Assembly (NCBI GenBank): GCA_017416485.1
Contig: JAFQCH010000018.1
Span: 169,690 to 233,689, forward strand
DNA from: Clostridia bacterium
GTDB lineage: Bacteria; Bacillota; Clostridia; Oscillospirales; Acutalibacteraceae
Reading direction: 5' to 3'
DNA: 64,000 nucleotides
Position numbers and translations under genes: made by a program. This document shows, in pieces, positions 26,418 through 36,418 of the stretch. A model generated the notes under the pieces. It was given only the letters and a program-made list of their open reading frames with translations. It searched no databases and had not been told where the DNA came from. The first letter of the stretch is position 1, and each line of letters starts with the position of its first letter.

Positions 26418-28733
26418 ATGATTGCTGTTATTATGTGCGGCGGAATGGGAACCAGAATGCGCCCGATCACGGAATTGATTCCCAAGCCCTTGCTGCAAAT
26501 CGGTGGGCGCGCAGTGTTGGATATTCTTATTTGTCAATTGGCAGAAGCGGGGGTTGAACACGTGTATCTGACTTTGGGATACAAAGCAGAAATGATCACT
26601 GAATTTATTGAAACAATGAATTATACCTTGCAGATCACACTTGTGCACGAAGATACCCCACTCGGAACCGCCGGCGGGCTTAAAAATGCAGTCGGCGAAA
26701 CAATGGAAGATGTTATTGTATTAAGCGGAGATAATATTTTCAGCTTTGATCTGAAAAAAATTTATCGCAACCATGTCAATTCCGATGCAGATGTCAGCCT
26801 TGTGGGCACTTACAGAGAGGATCCGAGAGATTACGGAACCGTGCAGACCGATGCCGACGGAAGAATTCTTTCCTTTGTTGAAAAGCCTTCATGGGCGCAG
26901 GCGGAATCCAATATCATCAATACGGGAATTTATATTCTGAAAGGCAATATTGTATCATTGATACCGCAAGGAATCATGTATGACTTTGCCAATGATCTCT
27001 TTCCGCGTTTGATGCAGGAGCAATATGATCTGCGTTGTATTTTTGCAATCGGAGAGTGGGGCGATCTCGGTGATATGACCTCCTATTTGCAAGCAAATCG
27101 TGAGGTTCTTGACGGAAAATTCGGTGTTTTGATTGATGCTGATAAACTGATTAAAGAAGATAGAATTCTGGAAAACGGAACGGTTATAAAAGCGCCGTGC
27201 AGCATTGGTAAAAATGTTGTTTTTGGTGCAGATTGCAAAATCGGACCGTTTTGCACAATCGGTAATAATTGTACAATCGGTGACGCGGCTATGATTGAAA
27301 ATACAATTATTGCCGACGGGTGTGATATCGGCAGACATTTTTATTGTTTCGGTGCTTTTATCGGAGAAAATTGTAAGATTGATGCTTGTGTAACCGTGGA
27401 AGAAAATGCCGTTCTGGCCGGCTATGATGCAATCGGTTGTTATATTTCGGTTGCAGGGGACTGCAAAATGGATCCGGGGTGTCAGATATATGATGATGCG
27501 CAATCTTTGAACGGAAATATTAAAAAAGTCAGCAAACCCCCGTCGCTGACAGCATCCGGCATTAAAGCTGCCGATTTGGCAGATTTTTCTTTAATGGATG
27601 CTTTTTCTGTCGGTGCATCTGTTGCGTGTTGTAAGAATGTAAACAGAATCGGGATCAGTTGCAACGGCGGGAATGTAGCGGATATATACAAAAGGACAAT
27701 CGTAATCGGTATACAGGCAGCAGGAGGAACGGTGTATGATTTTGATGTTTCATTCCGTTGTCGCCGTGTTTTTTATTCCGATTACTGTAATCTTGACTTC
27801 TTTGTTTATGTTGAGCACGCAGAAAACGGTATTTCTCTTTCTTTTTGCGCAAAAGGCGGGTGTCCGATCAGTCGTGCAACGGAACGTGCGTTGATTGCAA
27901 ATTTCAGATATAACACATTCCCGAGTCTGAAAGGTGTGCAATGCAAAGATATTTTCTTTATGCAACCGATTTCTTCGCTTTATAACTCTCTTTTTATTCA
28001 TCAGCTTCCGCCCGCAGACGGCAGATTCAATGTTGCGGTTGCCTGCGATGACCGAACAATTTATGAACTGTTTTGCAAGGCATTGCACGAAAAGGGATAT
28101 AACTATAACTACGGCGGATTGTTATTTATTATTGATAAATATGGCGAAAAGTTTTATGTTATAGAAAATGAACACGCTTATTCGTACGATCGGATTCTGT
28201 CGATTTGTTGTCAATATGCTTTTGAAGCGGGCAAAAATGTGGCTGTCGGTGAATCAGCACCCGGAATTCTTGAGCATCTGGCAGAGAAATATAAATGCAA
28301 ATTGCATCGCTTGTATGAAGCAGAGCGCGAAGCAACAGCAGAAGAAATGGCTGTGCTTGCAGAAAATCCTTGGGTGTTTGACGGATTACTGTGCATTGCG
28401 CAGTTGCTGCATATTATGCAACGCACAAAAAAAAGTTTACAGCAATTGTCCGATGCGCTTCCGGAGTGTTATGTGAAGAACTTTTCTGTTCCCTATGATG
28501 GGCTTCCTAAAACATTCAGACAGAATCTGCGCAACAGCGGTGCTTTGCGTTCGCAGAACCGGGATGGTTATTATGAATGGGAAGATGAACGGGGAACCAT
28601 TCGGGTTAAATCCGATGCAGCATGCAAAAATATTAAAATTCTGATTGAGGCAGACAGTATTGAACTTTCGCGTGAATTGTCTGCGGATGCAGAGGAGAAA
28701 ATACAGAACTGCGCTATTGACAAATTCTGCTAA
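26418..28733 (+). CDS. Sugar nucleotidyltransferase fused to a degenerate phosphohexomutase domain
   Basis: A 771-residue three-part protein. Residues 1-235 are a nucleotidyltransferase (CGGMGTRMRPITELIPKPLL, DTPLGTAGGL, EKPSWA) that would join a hexose-1-phosphate to an NTP. About 250-355 are hexapeptide left-handed beta-helix repeats (IGKNVVFGADCKIGPFC type). From about 400 the sequence follows the phosphomannomutase/phosphoglucomutase layout of known fused proteins but lacks a TASHNP phosphoserine loop and a clear DGDGDR metal loop, so the mutase is probably inactive. GTP/mannose specificity cannot be read. AAAGGGG precedes the ATG. Confidence 0.82.
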   Translation: MIAVIMCGGMGTRMRPITELIPKPLLQIGGRAVLDILICQLAEAGVEHVYLTLGYKAEMITEFIETMNYTLQITLVHEDTPLGTAGGLKNAVGETMEDVIVLSGDNIFSFDLKKIYRNHVNSDADVSLVGTYREDPRDYGTVQTDADGRILSFVEKPSWAQAESNIINTGIYILKGNIVSLIPQGIMYDFANDLFPRLMQEQYDLRCIFAIGEWGDLGDMTSYLQANREVLDGKFGVLIDADKLIKEDRILENGTVIKAPCSIGKNVVFGADCKIGPFCTIGNNCTIGDAAMIENTIIADGCDIGRHFYCFGAFIGENCKIDACVTVEENAVLAGYDAIGCYISVAGDCKMDPGCQIYDDAQSLNGNIKKVSKPPSLTASGIKAADLADFSLMDAFSVGASVACCKNVNRIGISCNGGNVADIYKRTIVIGIQAAGGTVYDFDVSFRCRRVFYSDYCNLDFFVYVEHAENGISLSFCAKGGCPISRATERALIANFRYNTFPSLKGVQCKDIFFMQPISSLYNSLFIHQLPPADGRFNVAVACDDRTIYELFCKALHEKGYNYNYGGLLFIIDKYGEKFYVIENEHAYSYDRILSICCQYAFEAGKNVAVGESAPGILEHLAEKYKCKLHRLYEAEREATAEEMAVLAENPWVFDGLLCIAQLLHIMQRTKKSLQQLSDALPECYVKNFSVPYDGLPKTFRQNLRNSGALRSQNRDGYYEWEDERGTIRVKSDAACKNIKILIEADSIELSRELSADAEEKIQNCAIDKFC

Positions 28734-28747
28734 TCATAGTAAAATAT

Positions 28748-28791
28748 AACATTACGAAAGTGTTATTCGTAATGTTTTACATATATATAAT
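28748..28791 (+). promoter_or_regulatory. Perfect 11-base hairpin overlapping a likely promoter of rnjA
   Basis: AACATTACGAA (28748-28758) and TTCGTAATGTT (28766-28776) are exact inverted repeats with a seven-base loop, followed by TTAC rather than a long T run. TATAAT at 28786-28791 lies just after it, with a weak -35 inside the hairpin. It could be a terminator for the upstream gene, an operator, or both. Confidence 0.5.
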
Positions 28792-28808
28792 ATTTTAAAG
28801 GAGCTATA

Positions 28809-30722
28809 ATGCCTAAAAAAAATAAAACTGAAGAATCGATCAAACAGCGAGATAAGAAAAATGCCAATCATCCCGCAAAAAAAGAGAATCCTAAAAAAAA
28901 TAATAGCAGCAAAGCAAAGTCTGTTGAAAATACAAAAAATCAAATGAAAAGCAACGCAGACGCCAAGGCAAAGGATAACGCCAAAACGGATTCATCCAAT
29001 AAAAAGAATAAAAAGAAAAAATCCAATCCCACAGAAACAGTTGCTTCTGCTATGGTAAAGCCCGCCGAAAAACTCAGTATTGCTTTTTTGGGTGGTATGA
29101 ATGAAATCGGCAAGAATCTGACCATGGTCAAATACGGCAATGATTGCATTCTGATTGATTGCGGTATCGCTTTTCCCGATGCCGAGATGTTTGGTGTTGA
29201 TCTTGTTATTCCCGATTTTTCGTACATTGAAAGAAATAAGGAAAATATACTCGGTATTTTTATTACCCACGGACACGAAGATCATATCGGCGGTTTGCCG
29301 TATTTGCTTCGCAATGTCAATGTTCCCATTTATGCAACATGCCTGACTTGCGGTCTGATCGAAGGTAAACTCAGCGAGCATCATTTGCTGAATGCCGTCA
29401 GTATGCATGTTATCAGCCCCGGGGATGTTATTGCGCTTGGTGACTTTTTGATTGAAGCAATCCATGTCAATCATTCCATTCCCGATGCGTTGGGCTTTGC
29501 CATCAAAACGCCTGCCGGCACAATTGTGCACACCGGCGACTTCAAAATTGATACCACCCCCATTGACGGCGGCATGATCGATGTTGCCCGCCTTGCACAG
29601 CTTGGGAATGAAGGTGTTTTGTGTCTGCTGTCTGATTCCACCAATGCCGAGCGCCCCGGGTTTACAGCAAGTGAAAAAAACGTTGGGGAATCGCTTGAAA
29701 TGCTGTTCAGAAAAGCAGGGAAGAAGCGTATTATTGTTGCTTCCTTTGCTTCCAATATCCACAGAATCCAGCAAATTATGGACTGTGCCGTAAAACTCGG
29801 CAGGAAGGTTGCTCTTTCGGGGCGAAGCCTTGAAAATGTTGTGCGCATCAGCACCGATCTCGGTTATCTGAATATTCCCGATACACTGATTGTGCCGATT
29901 GAACGCCTGAAGAATTATACGGATGAGCAGATCATTATTATCACAACCGGCAGTCAGGGTGAACCCATGTCGGCCCTTTCCCGCATGGCTATGTCCGACC
30001 ACCGCCGTGTGACGATCGGCGCAAACGACTGTGTTGTGATCTCCGCAACCCCCATTCCCGGCAACGAAAAAACGGTTGGCAATATCATCAATGAATTGAT
30101 GAAACTCGGTGCCGATGTGTTCTATGAACGCAATCTTGAAATTCATGTTTCCGGTCACGCAAGCCAGGAAGAATTGAAGATGATGATGTGCTTACTGCGT
30201 CCGAAATACTTCATTCCTGTGCATGGTGAGCAGAAGCATCTGCAAAAGCATGCAAGGCTTGCCGAATCAATTGGCATTCCTAAAGATAATATTCTTGTTG
30301 CTGACATCGGCATGCTTGTTGAATTGTCCGATGATCGTATTGCAGTAACGGGCAATGTTCCCGCAGGACGCTTGTTTGTGGACGGATCGGGCATTGGTGA
30401 TGTCGGCAATACGGTACTGCGCGACAGAAAACGTCTTTCGCAGGACGGTATTGTTGTGGTTACTGCTGTGTTGGATGCCTATTCGGGGGAAGTCATAGCG
30501 CCCATCGATGTGCAGACCAAAGGTTTTGTGTATGTGAAAGAATCCGCCGAAATTGTTGACGGTATTGCAGATATTGCACTTGCCGCCGCTGATTCCTTTG
30601 CGGATGCTTATTCCATGGATGTTAATGCATTGAAAGCAAAAATGCGTGATTATGTGTCCAAAGCCATTTATGAAAAAACAAAAAGAAACCCCGTTATCAT
30701 CCCTGTTGTGCTGATGGTTTGA
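28809..30722 (+). CDS. rnjA: Ribonuclease J with Lys-rich N-terminal extension
   Basis: RNase J is the metallo-beta-lactamase 5'-exo/endoribonuclease central to RNA decay in Firmicutes. The 637-residue product is about 80 longer than the usual 555: residues 1-85 are low-complexity, rich in Lys, Asn and Ala. The catalytic core follows, with THGHEDHIGG (residues 153-162), STNAERPG, SGHASQEE and PVHGEQKH, then the C-terminal domain. AAAGGAG is six bases before the ATG, so the extension is translated. It may add RNA or ribosome affinity, which is inference. Confidence 0.95.
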   Translation: MPKKNKTEESIKQRDKKNANHPAKKENPKKNNSSKAKSVENTKNQMKSNADAKAKDNAKTDSSNKKNKKKKSNPTETVASAMVKPAEKLSIAFLGGMNEIGKNLTMVKYGNDCILIDCGIAFPDAEMFGVDLVIPDFSYIERNKENILGIFITHGHEDHIGGLPYLLRNVNVPIYATCLTCGLIEGKLSEHHLLNAVSMHVISPGDVIALGDFLIEAIHVNHSIPDALGFAIKTPAGTIVHTGDFKIDTTPIDGGMIDVARLAQLGNEGVLCLLSDSTNAERPGFTASEKNVGESLEMLFRKAGKKRIIVASFASNIHRIQQIMDCAVKLGRKVALSGRSLENVVRISTDLGYLNIPDTLIVPIERLKNYTDEQIIIITTGSQGEPMSALSRMAMSDHRRVTIGANDCVVISATPIPGNEKTVGNIINELMKLGADVFYERNLEIHVSGHASQEELKMMMCLLRPKYFIPVHGEQKHLQKHARLAESIGIPKDNILVADIGMLVELSDDRIAVTGNVPAGRLFVDGSGIGDVGNTVLRDRKRLSQDGIVVVTAVLDAYSGEVIAPIDVQTKGFVYVKESAEIVDGIADIALAAADSFADAYSMDVNALKAKMRDYVSKAIYEKTKRNPVIIPVVLMV

Positions 30723-30732
30723 GGTGAGTAAA

Positions 30733-32697
30733 TTGCTGATTAAGGGACTTCTGAAATCTTATCTTGTAACGGGTGTAGCGCTCTTCGCGGCACTTGTTAC
30801 AGCCGGAATCACACTGTATTACAATACGGTGTTGGGAATTGTTGAGTTAATTCTTGTGCTTATTGTGTTGGTTGTCGGTTATTTGCGTATTTTCAGAGGT
30901 TTTCGCAAATTATCGCAACAAGTGTCGGCGCTCAATGAAACATTGAAAATCGAAGATCACGGCAGCGAACAGGAAAAGATGTTTCCTTTTCCGTTGGCAT
31001 TGTGCAACAGCCAGGGCAATGTTGTGTGGTATAATTCACTGTATGATAAAATCATTGTCGAACAATGCGGATTTGAACAACCCGATATCGGTGACTGCTT
31101 GCCGTTTGAGCAGTTGACTGAAGAGGATCTGCCGATTTCTGTGGATGCAGATATACGCGGTAATTTCTTTACTGTTTTTCCCATCCGCACACAAGATGGC
31201 ATGTTCGCCTTGTATTTTGTGGATGATTCGGAACTGAAAAATTTCAGAATGGCTTATTTGCGCACAAGACCTGTTGCGATCATGATCAACATTGACTCAC
31301 TCGATAATACGGAAGACGCATATTCCCATATTGATTTTTCCACCATTCATGCCGAAATCGACCGCATTATTTCTGCTTGGCTTGCCGCAAACAGTTGTGT
31401 TTACAGACGATATTCCGACGGCAGATATTTTGCATTGACAGAATATGATAATTTTCAGAAAATTTCCGAAAAGCGGTTTGAATTGCTGGATACCGTTCGC
31501 GCTTATCGTTTTGACGGGCAGGATTCGGGTATTACCCTTTCCATCGGTGTCGGCATGGAACCAACGTTCCGCGAAAGTGAAAACAGTGCAAGGCAAGCAC
31601 TGGATATGGCTCGAGGTCGCGGCGGCGACCAGGTTGCCATTAAAACTGATGATTCGTTTGAATTCATCGGCGGCATCACTTCCAAAAAGGACAAGCGCGG
31701 AAAAATCCGTTCCCGCAGTATTGCATCTGCTTTGTGTGAACTGATCGAAAAAGCAGACAATGTGCTTCTGATGGGGCATTCTTTTTCAGATTTCGATGCG
31801 GTTGGTTCGTGCATCGGTTTATCTGCTTTGTGTTCCGTATTGGGTGTAAAAGCGAATATTGTTATCAATAACGAAACAACATTGGCGCAACCGCTGATTG
31901 ATCTTTGCGAACAAAACGGCATGAAAGGTTTGTTCATTGATGAGGAAGTCGGTGTGGCGCTCATCAATGAAAATACATTGCTGATTGTGGTTGATATTCT
32001 TCGCCCCAACAATGTTGAAAGCCGTGTTATTCTTGATAATGTAAAAAACATAGCCGTGATAGACCATCACAGAATGGCTGTTGACAAAATTGAATCGCCG
32101 GTGTTGCTGTTTCATGATCCTTATGCTTCTTCTTGTGCCGAAATGGTAACGGAACTGATTCAATATGCACCGCCGAAGCCGAAACTGACTCCCGTGCAGG
32201 CAGAAGCCTTGATGGCAGGTATTATTCTGGATACCAAGAATTTCACTTTCCGTGTCGGCGTGCGTACTTTTGAAGCCGCGGCATTTTTACGAGAGCGCAA
32301 AACCGATACTGTGCGTGTTAAAAAATTGTTCGCGCTTTCGGAAGAAGAAAAGTTGATTGTCAATAAAATTGCGCTGTCTGCAAAGATTTGCGAAAATTAT
32401 GCGGTTGCTTTTACGGACATCCGAGCTGTCGATATCCGCAAATTGTCTTCGCAGGCGGCAGATGATCTGCTTGAAATCAAAGGTGTTGAAGCATCTTTTG
32501 TTGTATATATGCAGGCAAACGGCGTTGCCGTTTCAGCTCGTTCGCTGGGCAGCATCAATGTTCAGTTGATTATGGAAAAACTGGGCGGCGGCGGACATCA
32601 GAGCATGGCGGGTGCACAGTTGCGGGATGTAACTCCCCAGCAAGCCATGGAAAGGCTTTCAGACGCAATAAAACATTATTTTCATTCGGAAATATAG
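30733..32697 (+). CDS. gdpP: Cyclic-di-AMP phosphodiesterase GdpP
   Basis: GdpP hydrolyses c-di-AMP to pApA. The 654-residue protein has two N-terminal membrane helices (about 8-52), a PAS-like domain, a degenerate GGDEF domain (about 165-290) and a DHH/DHHA1 catalytic module with HSFSDFDAVGS, AVIDHHR and GGGGHQSMAGAQ. I choose TTG 30733, five bases after GAGGTGA; the GTG at 30724 overlaps that site. It is followed by rplI and dnaB, the standard Firmicute order. Confidence 0.95.
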   Translation: MLIKGLLKSYLVTGVALFAALVTAGITLYYNTVLGIVELILVLIVLVVGYLRIFRGFRKLSQQVSALNETLKIEDHGSEQEKMFPFPLALCNSQGNVVWYNSLYDKIIVEQCGFEQPDIGDCLPFEQLTEEDLPISVDADIRGNFFTVFPIRTQDGMFALYFVDDSELKNFRMAYLRTRPVAIMINIDSLDNTEDAYSHIDFSTIHAEIDRIISAWLAANSCVYRRYSDGRYFALTEYDNFQKISEKRFELLDTVRAYRFDGQDSGITLSIGVGMEPTFRESENSARQALDMARGRGGDQVAIKTDDSFEFIGGITSKKDKRGKIRSRSIASALCELIEKADNVLLMGHSFSDFDAVGSCIGLSALCSVLGVKANIVINNETTLAQPLIDLCEQNGMKGLFIDEEVGVALINENTLLIVVDILRPNNVESRVILDNVKNIAVIDHHRMAVDKIESPVLLFHDPYASSCAEMVTELIQYAPPKPKLTPVQAEALMAGIILDTKNFTFRVGVRTFEAAAFLRERKTDTVRVKKLFALSEEEKLIVNKIALSAKICENYAVAFTDIRAVDIRKLSSQAADDLLEIKGVEASFVVYMQANGVAVSARSLGSINVQLIMEKLGGGGHQSMAGAQLRDVTPQQAMERLSDAIKHYFHSEI

Positions 32698-32720
32698 CAT
32701 GAAAACAGGAGGATATGAAA

Positions 32721-33161
32721 ATGAAAGTTGTACTTATGCAGGATATTAAAGATTTGGGTAAAAAAGGTGAACTTGTTAATGTTGCTGACGGTTACGGCAA
32801 AAACTACCTGATCCCCAGAAAACTTGCCGTGCTTGCAGACAATACCGCCATGAATGAACTGAAAAACCGTGAAACAGCAAAACAGTATCACATTGCCATG
32901 GAAAAGAAAAAGGCAACAGAAGATGCCGCTGTGCTGGAAGGCAAGACTCTCAAGATTTCTGCTTCTGCCGGCCAAAACGGCAAGCTGTTCGGCTCTGTTA
33001 CCACCAAGGAAATTGCCGAAAAAATCAAGCAGGAATTCGGCATTGAAGTGGATAAAAAGAAAATCACTTGTGATGATATCCGTTCCTACGGTCAGTACGG
33101 CTGTGTTGTAAAACTTTATCAGGGTATCACTGCCAACGTTTATATTGTTGTCGGCGAATAA
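32721..33161 (+). CDS. rplI: 50S ribosomal protein L9
   Basis: A 146-residue L9 with the N-terminal rRNA-binding domain (MKVVLMQDIKDLGKKGE, then the conserved YGKNYLIPRKLA), a long connecting helix and the C-terminal domain (GKLFGSVTTKEIAE). ATG 32721 is eight bases after AGGAGGA; the in-frame ATG two codons upstream is too close to that site. Complete. Confidence 0.97.
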   Translation: MKVVLMQDIKDLGKKGELVNVADGYGKNYLIPRKLAVLADNTAMNELKNRETAKQYHIAMEKKKATEDAAVLEGKTLKISASAGQNGKLFGSVTTKEIAEKIKQEFGIEVDKKKITCDDIRSYGQYGCVVKLYQGITANVYIVVGE

Positions 33162-33175
33162 TCAGGTGATCTGTT

Positions 33176-34543
33176 TTGGAAAAAAGAGATATTTTTTCTA
33201 ACACCGAAAAAGCATTGCCATACAGCCTTGAGGCGGAACAAGCAGTGCTCGGCTGTATTCTGATTGATCCGTCTGTGCTCGGCAAAGTGTCATTGACGAT
33301 TAAGCCGGACTATTTTTATCTGCCGCAGCACAAGGCAATTTTTCTTGCTATGCTCGAGCTTGATGCTGCCGGCAGCGGCAAACTGGATGCACTTCTGGTG
33401 TTGGAACTTCTTAAAAATCAAAAAGTTTTTACGGATGAAGACGGAAAGGAATACCTTGTCCGTCTTGCTGAATTTGTGCCATCCGCTGAAAATCTTGAAC
33501 TGTATTGCAAGATCATAAAGGATAAGTTTTATGTCCGCACGCTGATCAACGTGTCCGGCGAAATCATTGATATGGCTTACGATAATCAGGATGAAGCGGA
33601 AAAGGTGCTTGATACCGCAGAACAGCGTATTTATGATATTCGTCAGGGAAAAGCAGTTGCAGGGCCCGCTTCTATCGGCGATGTTATTACGGATGTTTAT
33701 GATCGTCTTTATAAGTTGAACTCTGCCGATAAAGAGCAGTATCAGGGCTTGCCGACGGGATTTCCCGATTTCGATAAAATGGTTACGGGCTTAAACCGTT
33801 CCGACCTTGTGCTGATCGGTGCACGTCCGGCCATGGGTAAAACGAGTTTCGCGCTCAACCTTGCGCGCAACGTTGCTGTCAAGGCCAGAAAAAAAGTTTT
33901 GTTCTTTTCTCTGGAAATGTCTAAAGAACAGCTCGCACAGCGTGTTATTTCAACAGAGGCGAGAATCCCCAGCCAGAAGATGCGAACCGGCGATCTGACT
34001 CCTGCCGAATGGGAACAGTTGTCCGGTGCCTGTTTGTTCCTTGCGGATGTGCCGCTTTATTTTGATGACACTGCCAACATTACAGTGCCCGAAATGAAAG
34101 CGCGAATCAGGCAGCTTAAAAATGTGGAAGCTGTTTTTATTGACTATCTGCAGTTGATGCAGGGGTCGAAAAAGACAGAAAACCGCGTACAGGAAGTTTC
34201 GGAAATCACACGAAGCCTGAAGTTGATGGCAAAAGACCTGAACATTCCCGTTGTTGTATGCGCGCAGTTGTCGCGTGGCACAGAGGGCAGAGGTGCTTCT
34301 CATAAACCGCAGTTAGCTGACCTTCGTGAATCAGGTTCAATCGAGCAGGACGCCGATATTGTTGTTATGCTCTACCGTGAAGATTATTATAAAACCGACA
34401 AGGATGAAGAACAGCCCGATGTAAATTCCGCCGAACTGTTGGTGCAGAAGAACAGACACGGTCCGACCGGCGTTGTAAAAATGGCATGGAATCCTATGTT
34501 TACGCTTTATACATGTCTGGAGAAACAACGAGATGAAGAATAA
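33176..34543 (+). CDS. dnaB: Replicative DNA helicase DnaB (DnaC of Bacillus)
   Basis: Hexameric 5'-3' helicase of the replication fork. The 455-residue protein has the N-terminal collar domain (SLEAEQAVLGCILIDP), and a RecA-fold ATPase with Walker A GARPAMGKTSFALN, the SLEMSKEQL motif, a Walker B ending DYLQLM and the QLSRGTEGR arginine-finger region. No intein is seen in the P-loop, a frequent insertion site. The start is TTG 33176, after AGGTGAT. It overlaps tilS by 11 bases. Confidence 0.96.
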   Translation: MEKRDIFSNTEKALPYSLEAEQAVLGCILIDPSVLGKVSLTIKPDYFYLPQHKAIFLAMLELDAAGSGKLDALLVLELLKNQKVFTDEDGKEYLVRLAEFVPSAENLELYCKIIKDKFYVRTLINVSGEIIDMAYDNQDEAEKVLDTAEQRIYDIRQGKAVAGPASIGDVITDVYDRLYKLNSADKEQYQGLPTGFPDFDKMVTGLNRSDLVLIGARPAMGKTSFALNLARNVAVKARKKVLFFSLEMSKEQLAQRVISTEARIPSQKMRTGDLTPAEWEQLSGACLFLADVPLYFDDTANITVPEMKARIRQLKNVEAVFIDYLQLMQGSKKTENRVQEVSEITRSLKLMAKDLNIPVVVCAQLSRGTEGRGASHKPQLADLRESGSIEQDADIVVMLYREDYYKTDKDEEQPDVNSAELLVQKNRHGPTGVVKMAWNPMFTLYTCLEKQRDEE

Positions 34544-35861
34544 ATGTCTGCGTGCCATTGCGCAGTACAATATGGTTGAACATGGAGACCGCGTTGTTGT
34601 TGCCTTTTCGGGCGGAGCAGATTCTGTTGCGCTGCTGCACTTTCTGCATATCCATGCGGATGAACTTGGCATTACGGTTGTTGCAGCACATTTTAACCAT
34701 GGTATCCGCGGTGCAGAAGCCGATGAGGATGCACTGTTTTGTGATAATTTTTGCAAACAGCATGGCATTGACTTTGTAACACAAAAATCCGATGTGCCTG
34801 CCGAGGCTGCTGCCCGTCATCTCGGAACGGAAGAGTGCGCACGATTGTTGCGGTATGAATTTCTTCAATCCGTTGCAACCGATGCAAAAATCGCGACTGC
34901 ACACACCAACAGCGATTCCTGCGAAAGTTTTTTGTTTAACTTTGCAAGAGGAACCGGTTTGCAGGGACTTTGCGGCATTCCTGCTGTCAGAGAAAACATC
35001 ATCCGACCCTGCATTTTTTGCTCTGCTTCTGATACCCGTCAGTATTGCAAAGAAAATGAACTTTCCTGGCGGGAAGACAGCTCAAACAAACAAACTGAAT
35101 ATGCACGCAATAAGATTCGTCTGGAAGTTGTGCCGCACATGAAAGAAGTGAATCCTTCTTTTGAAGAGAACGCCTTGCGTTGCATGCAGATTCTGCAAGC
35201 GGAAAATGATTTTCTGCTTTCTGTAACGGCAGATGCTTATGAACAATGCAAGGACGGTGAAAAATCACTTTTGATTGAACCGCTTTCCCGTTTGCATCCT
35301 GCCATAGCTGCCAGGGTTTTGATGTATTTTGTGCAGCGAAACGGTTGCGCGAATGTATCCATGCGGCAAATTTCCTTGCTGATGCAGGCGAAAAACGGGG
35401 AAGTCATCACATTTTCCCAAGCAATCTGCTTTAAAAAACAAGACGGAAGAATTTTTCTTTTTGAACCGATGCTCGAAGTTGAGTCCTTGTGTATTCCGAT
35501 TTCTTGTGCTGAACCAAAGATTCCTTTTTTTGATTCTTATGTTTATTTTAAACATTTGCCGTATAATGAAGAAAATATTGGCAACGGATCCCGTGTTATT
35601 GATGCAAACAAAATCGGTTCTGCCGTGTTGCGAACTCGCTTGCCCGGTGATGCGATCCGCTTGCCCCAACGCAAGTGCACAAAAACACTCAAGCAATTAT
35701 TCACAGAGAAAAAAATTCCGATTCAACAGCGAGCAATGCTTCCTGTGTTGGCTGATGAAAACGGATTGATATGGGTTGCGGGATTCGGAGTTGATGAATC
35801 GAGAATGCCCGACAAACACACAAAAAATATAATAAAAATTGAATGGAGCAAAACGATATGA
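34533..35861 (+). CDS. tilS: tRNA(Ile)-lysidine synthase
   Basis: TilS attaches lysine to C34 of tRNA-Ile(CAU) so that it reads AUA. The 442-residue protein has the PP-loop SGGADS (residues 26-31), HFNHGIRG and the TAHTNSDSCESF-type active-site region, followed by the substrate-binding and C-terminal TilS domains. It overlaps dnaB upstream and hpt downstream (ATGA), which fits the familiar tilS-hpt-ftsH order. Confidence 0.95.
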   Translation: MKNKCLRAIAQYNMVEHGDRVVVAFSGGADSVALLHFLHIHADELGITVVAAHFNHGIRGAEADEDALFCDNFCKQHGIDFVTQKSDVPAEAAARHLGTEECARLLRYEFLQSVATDAKIATAHTNSDSCESFLFNFARGTGLQGLCGIPAVRENIIRPCIFCSASDTRQYCKENELSWREDSSNKQTEYARNKIRLEVVPHMKEVNPSFEENALRCMQILQAENDFLLSVTADAYEQCKDGEKSLLIEPLSRLHPAIAARVLMYFVQRNGCANVSMRQISLLMQAKNGEVITFSQAICFKKQDGRIFLFEPMLEVESLCIPISCAEPKIPFFDSYVYFKHLPYNEENIGNGSRVIDANKIGSAVLRTRLPGDAIRLPQRKCTKTLKQLFTEKKIPIQQRAMLPVLADENGLIWVAGFGVDESRMPDKHTKNIIKIEWSKTI

Positions 35862-36394
35862 TGCAGGATATTAAAGCTGTATTTTATTCGGAACAGCAAT
35901 TGCAGGATAAAATTACGGAAATCGGCAGACAGATCAGTGAAGATTATAAAGATAAAAATCTGATGCTGGTCAGCGTGCTGAAGGGCTCTGTTGTGTTCAT
36001 GGCAGACCTCATGCGTGCCATTACCATCCCGTGTGAAATTGATTTTATGGCTGTTTCCAGTTACGGCAACAAAACCGATTCCAGCGGAACGGTTCGTATT
36101 ATCAAGGACTTAGACAGAGACATTGCAGGCTATGATCTGTTGATTGTTGAAGATATTCTCGACAGCGGCATGACGCTCAGTTATATCAAAGAAATCCTGC
36201 TTGCAAGAAAACCCCGTTCCATCCGCGTGTGTACATTGCTTGATAAGCCCGAAAGAAGAAAATCCGACATTTATGCCGATTATTCGGGATTTGAAGTACC
36301 CAATGAATTTGTGGTCGGCTACGGGCTTGATTTTGCACAAAAATACAGAAACCTTCCTTTTATCGGTGTACTGAAAGAGGAAGTATATCAATAA
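35858..36394 (+). CDS. hpt: Hypoxanthine phosphoribosyltransferase
   Basis: Purine-salvage enzyme converting hypoxanthine (or guanine) and PRPP to nucleotide. The 178-residue protein carries VLKGSVVFMADL and the PRPP loop VEDILDSGMTL. ATG 35858 lies nine bases after GGAG and overlaps the tilS stop; the in-frame ATG 35843 sits on that ribosome site and is rejected. Located between tilS and ftsH as usual. Confidence 0.95.
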   Translation: MMQDIKAVFYSEQQLQDKITEIGRQISEDYKDKNLMLVSVLKGSVVFMADLMRAITIPCEIDFMAVSSYGNKTDSSGTVRIIKDLDRDIAGYDLLIVEDILDSGMTLSYIKEILLARKPRSIRVCTLLDKPERRKSDIYADYSGFEVPNEFVVGYGLDFAQKYRNLPFIGVLKEEVYQ

Positions 36395-36418
36395 ACTTGA
36401 TTCGGAGTGAAAACAGAT

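Noticed and set aside
28992..30158. Minus-strand open frame of 388 codons
   Set aside because: Antisense shadow of the RNase J gene, whose catalytic motifs are in the other frame.
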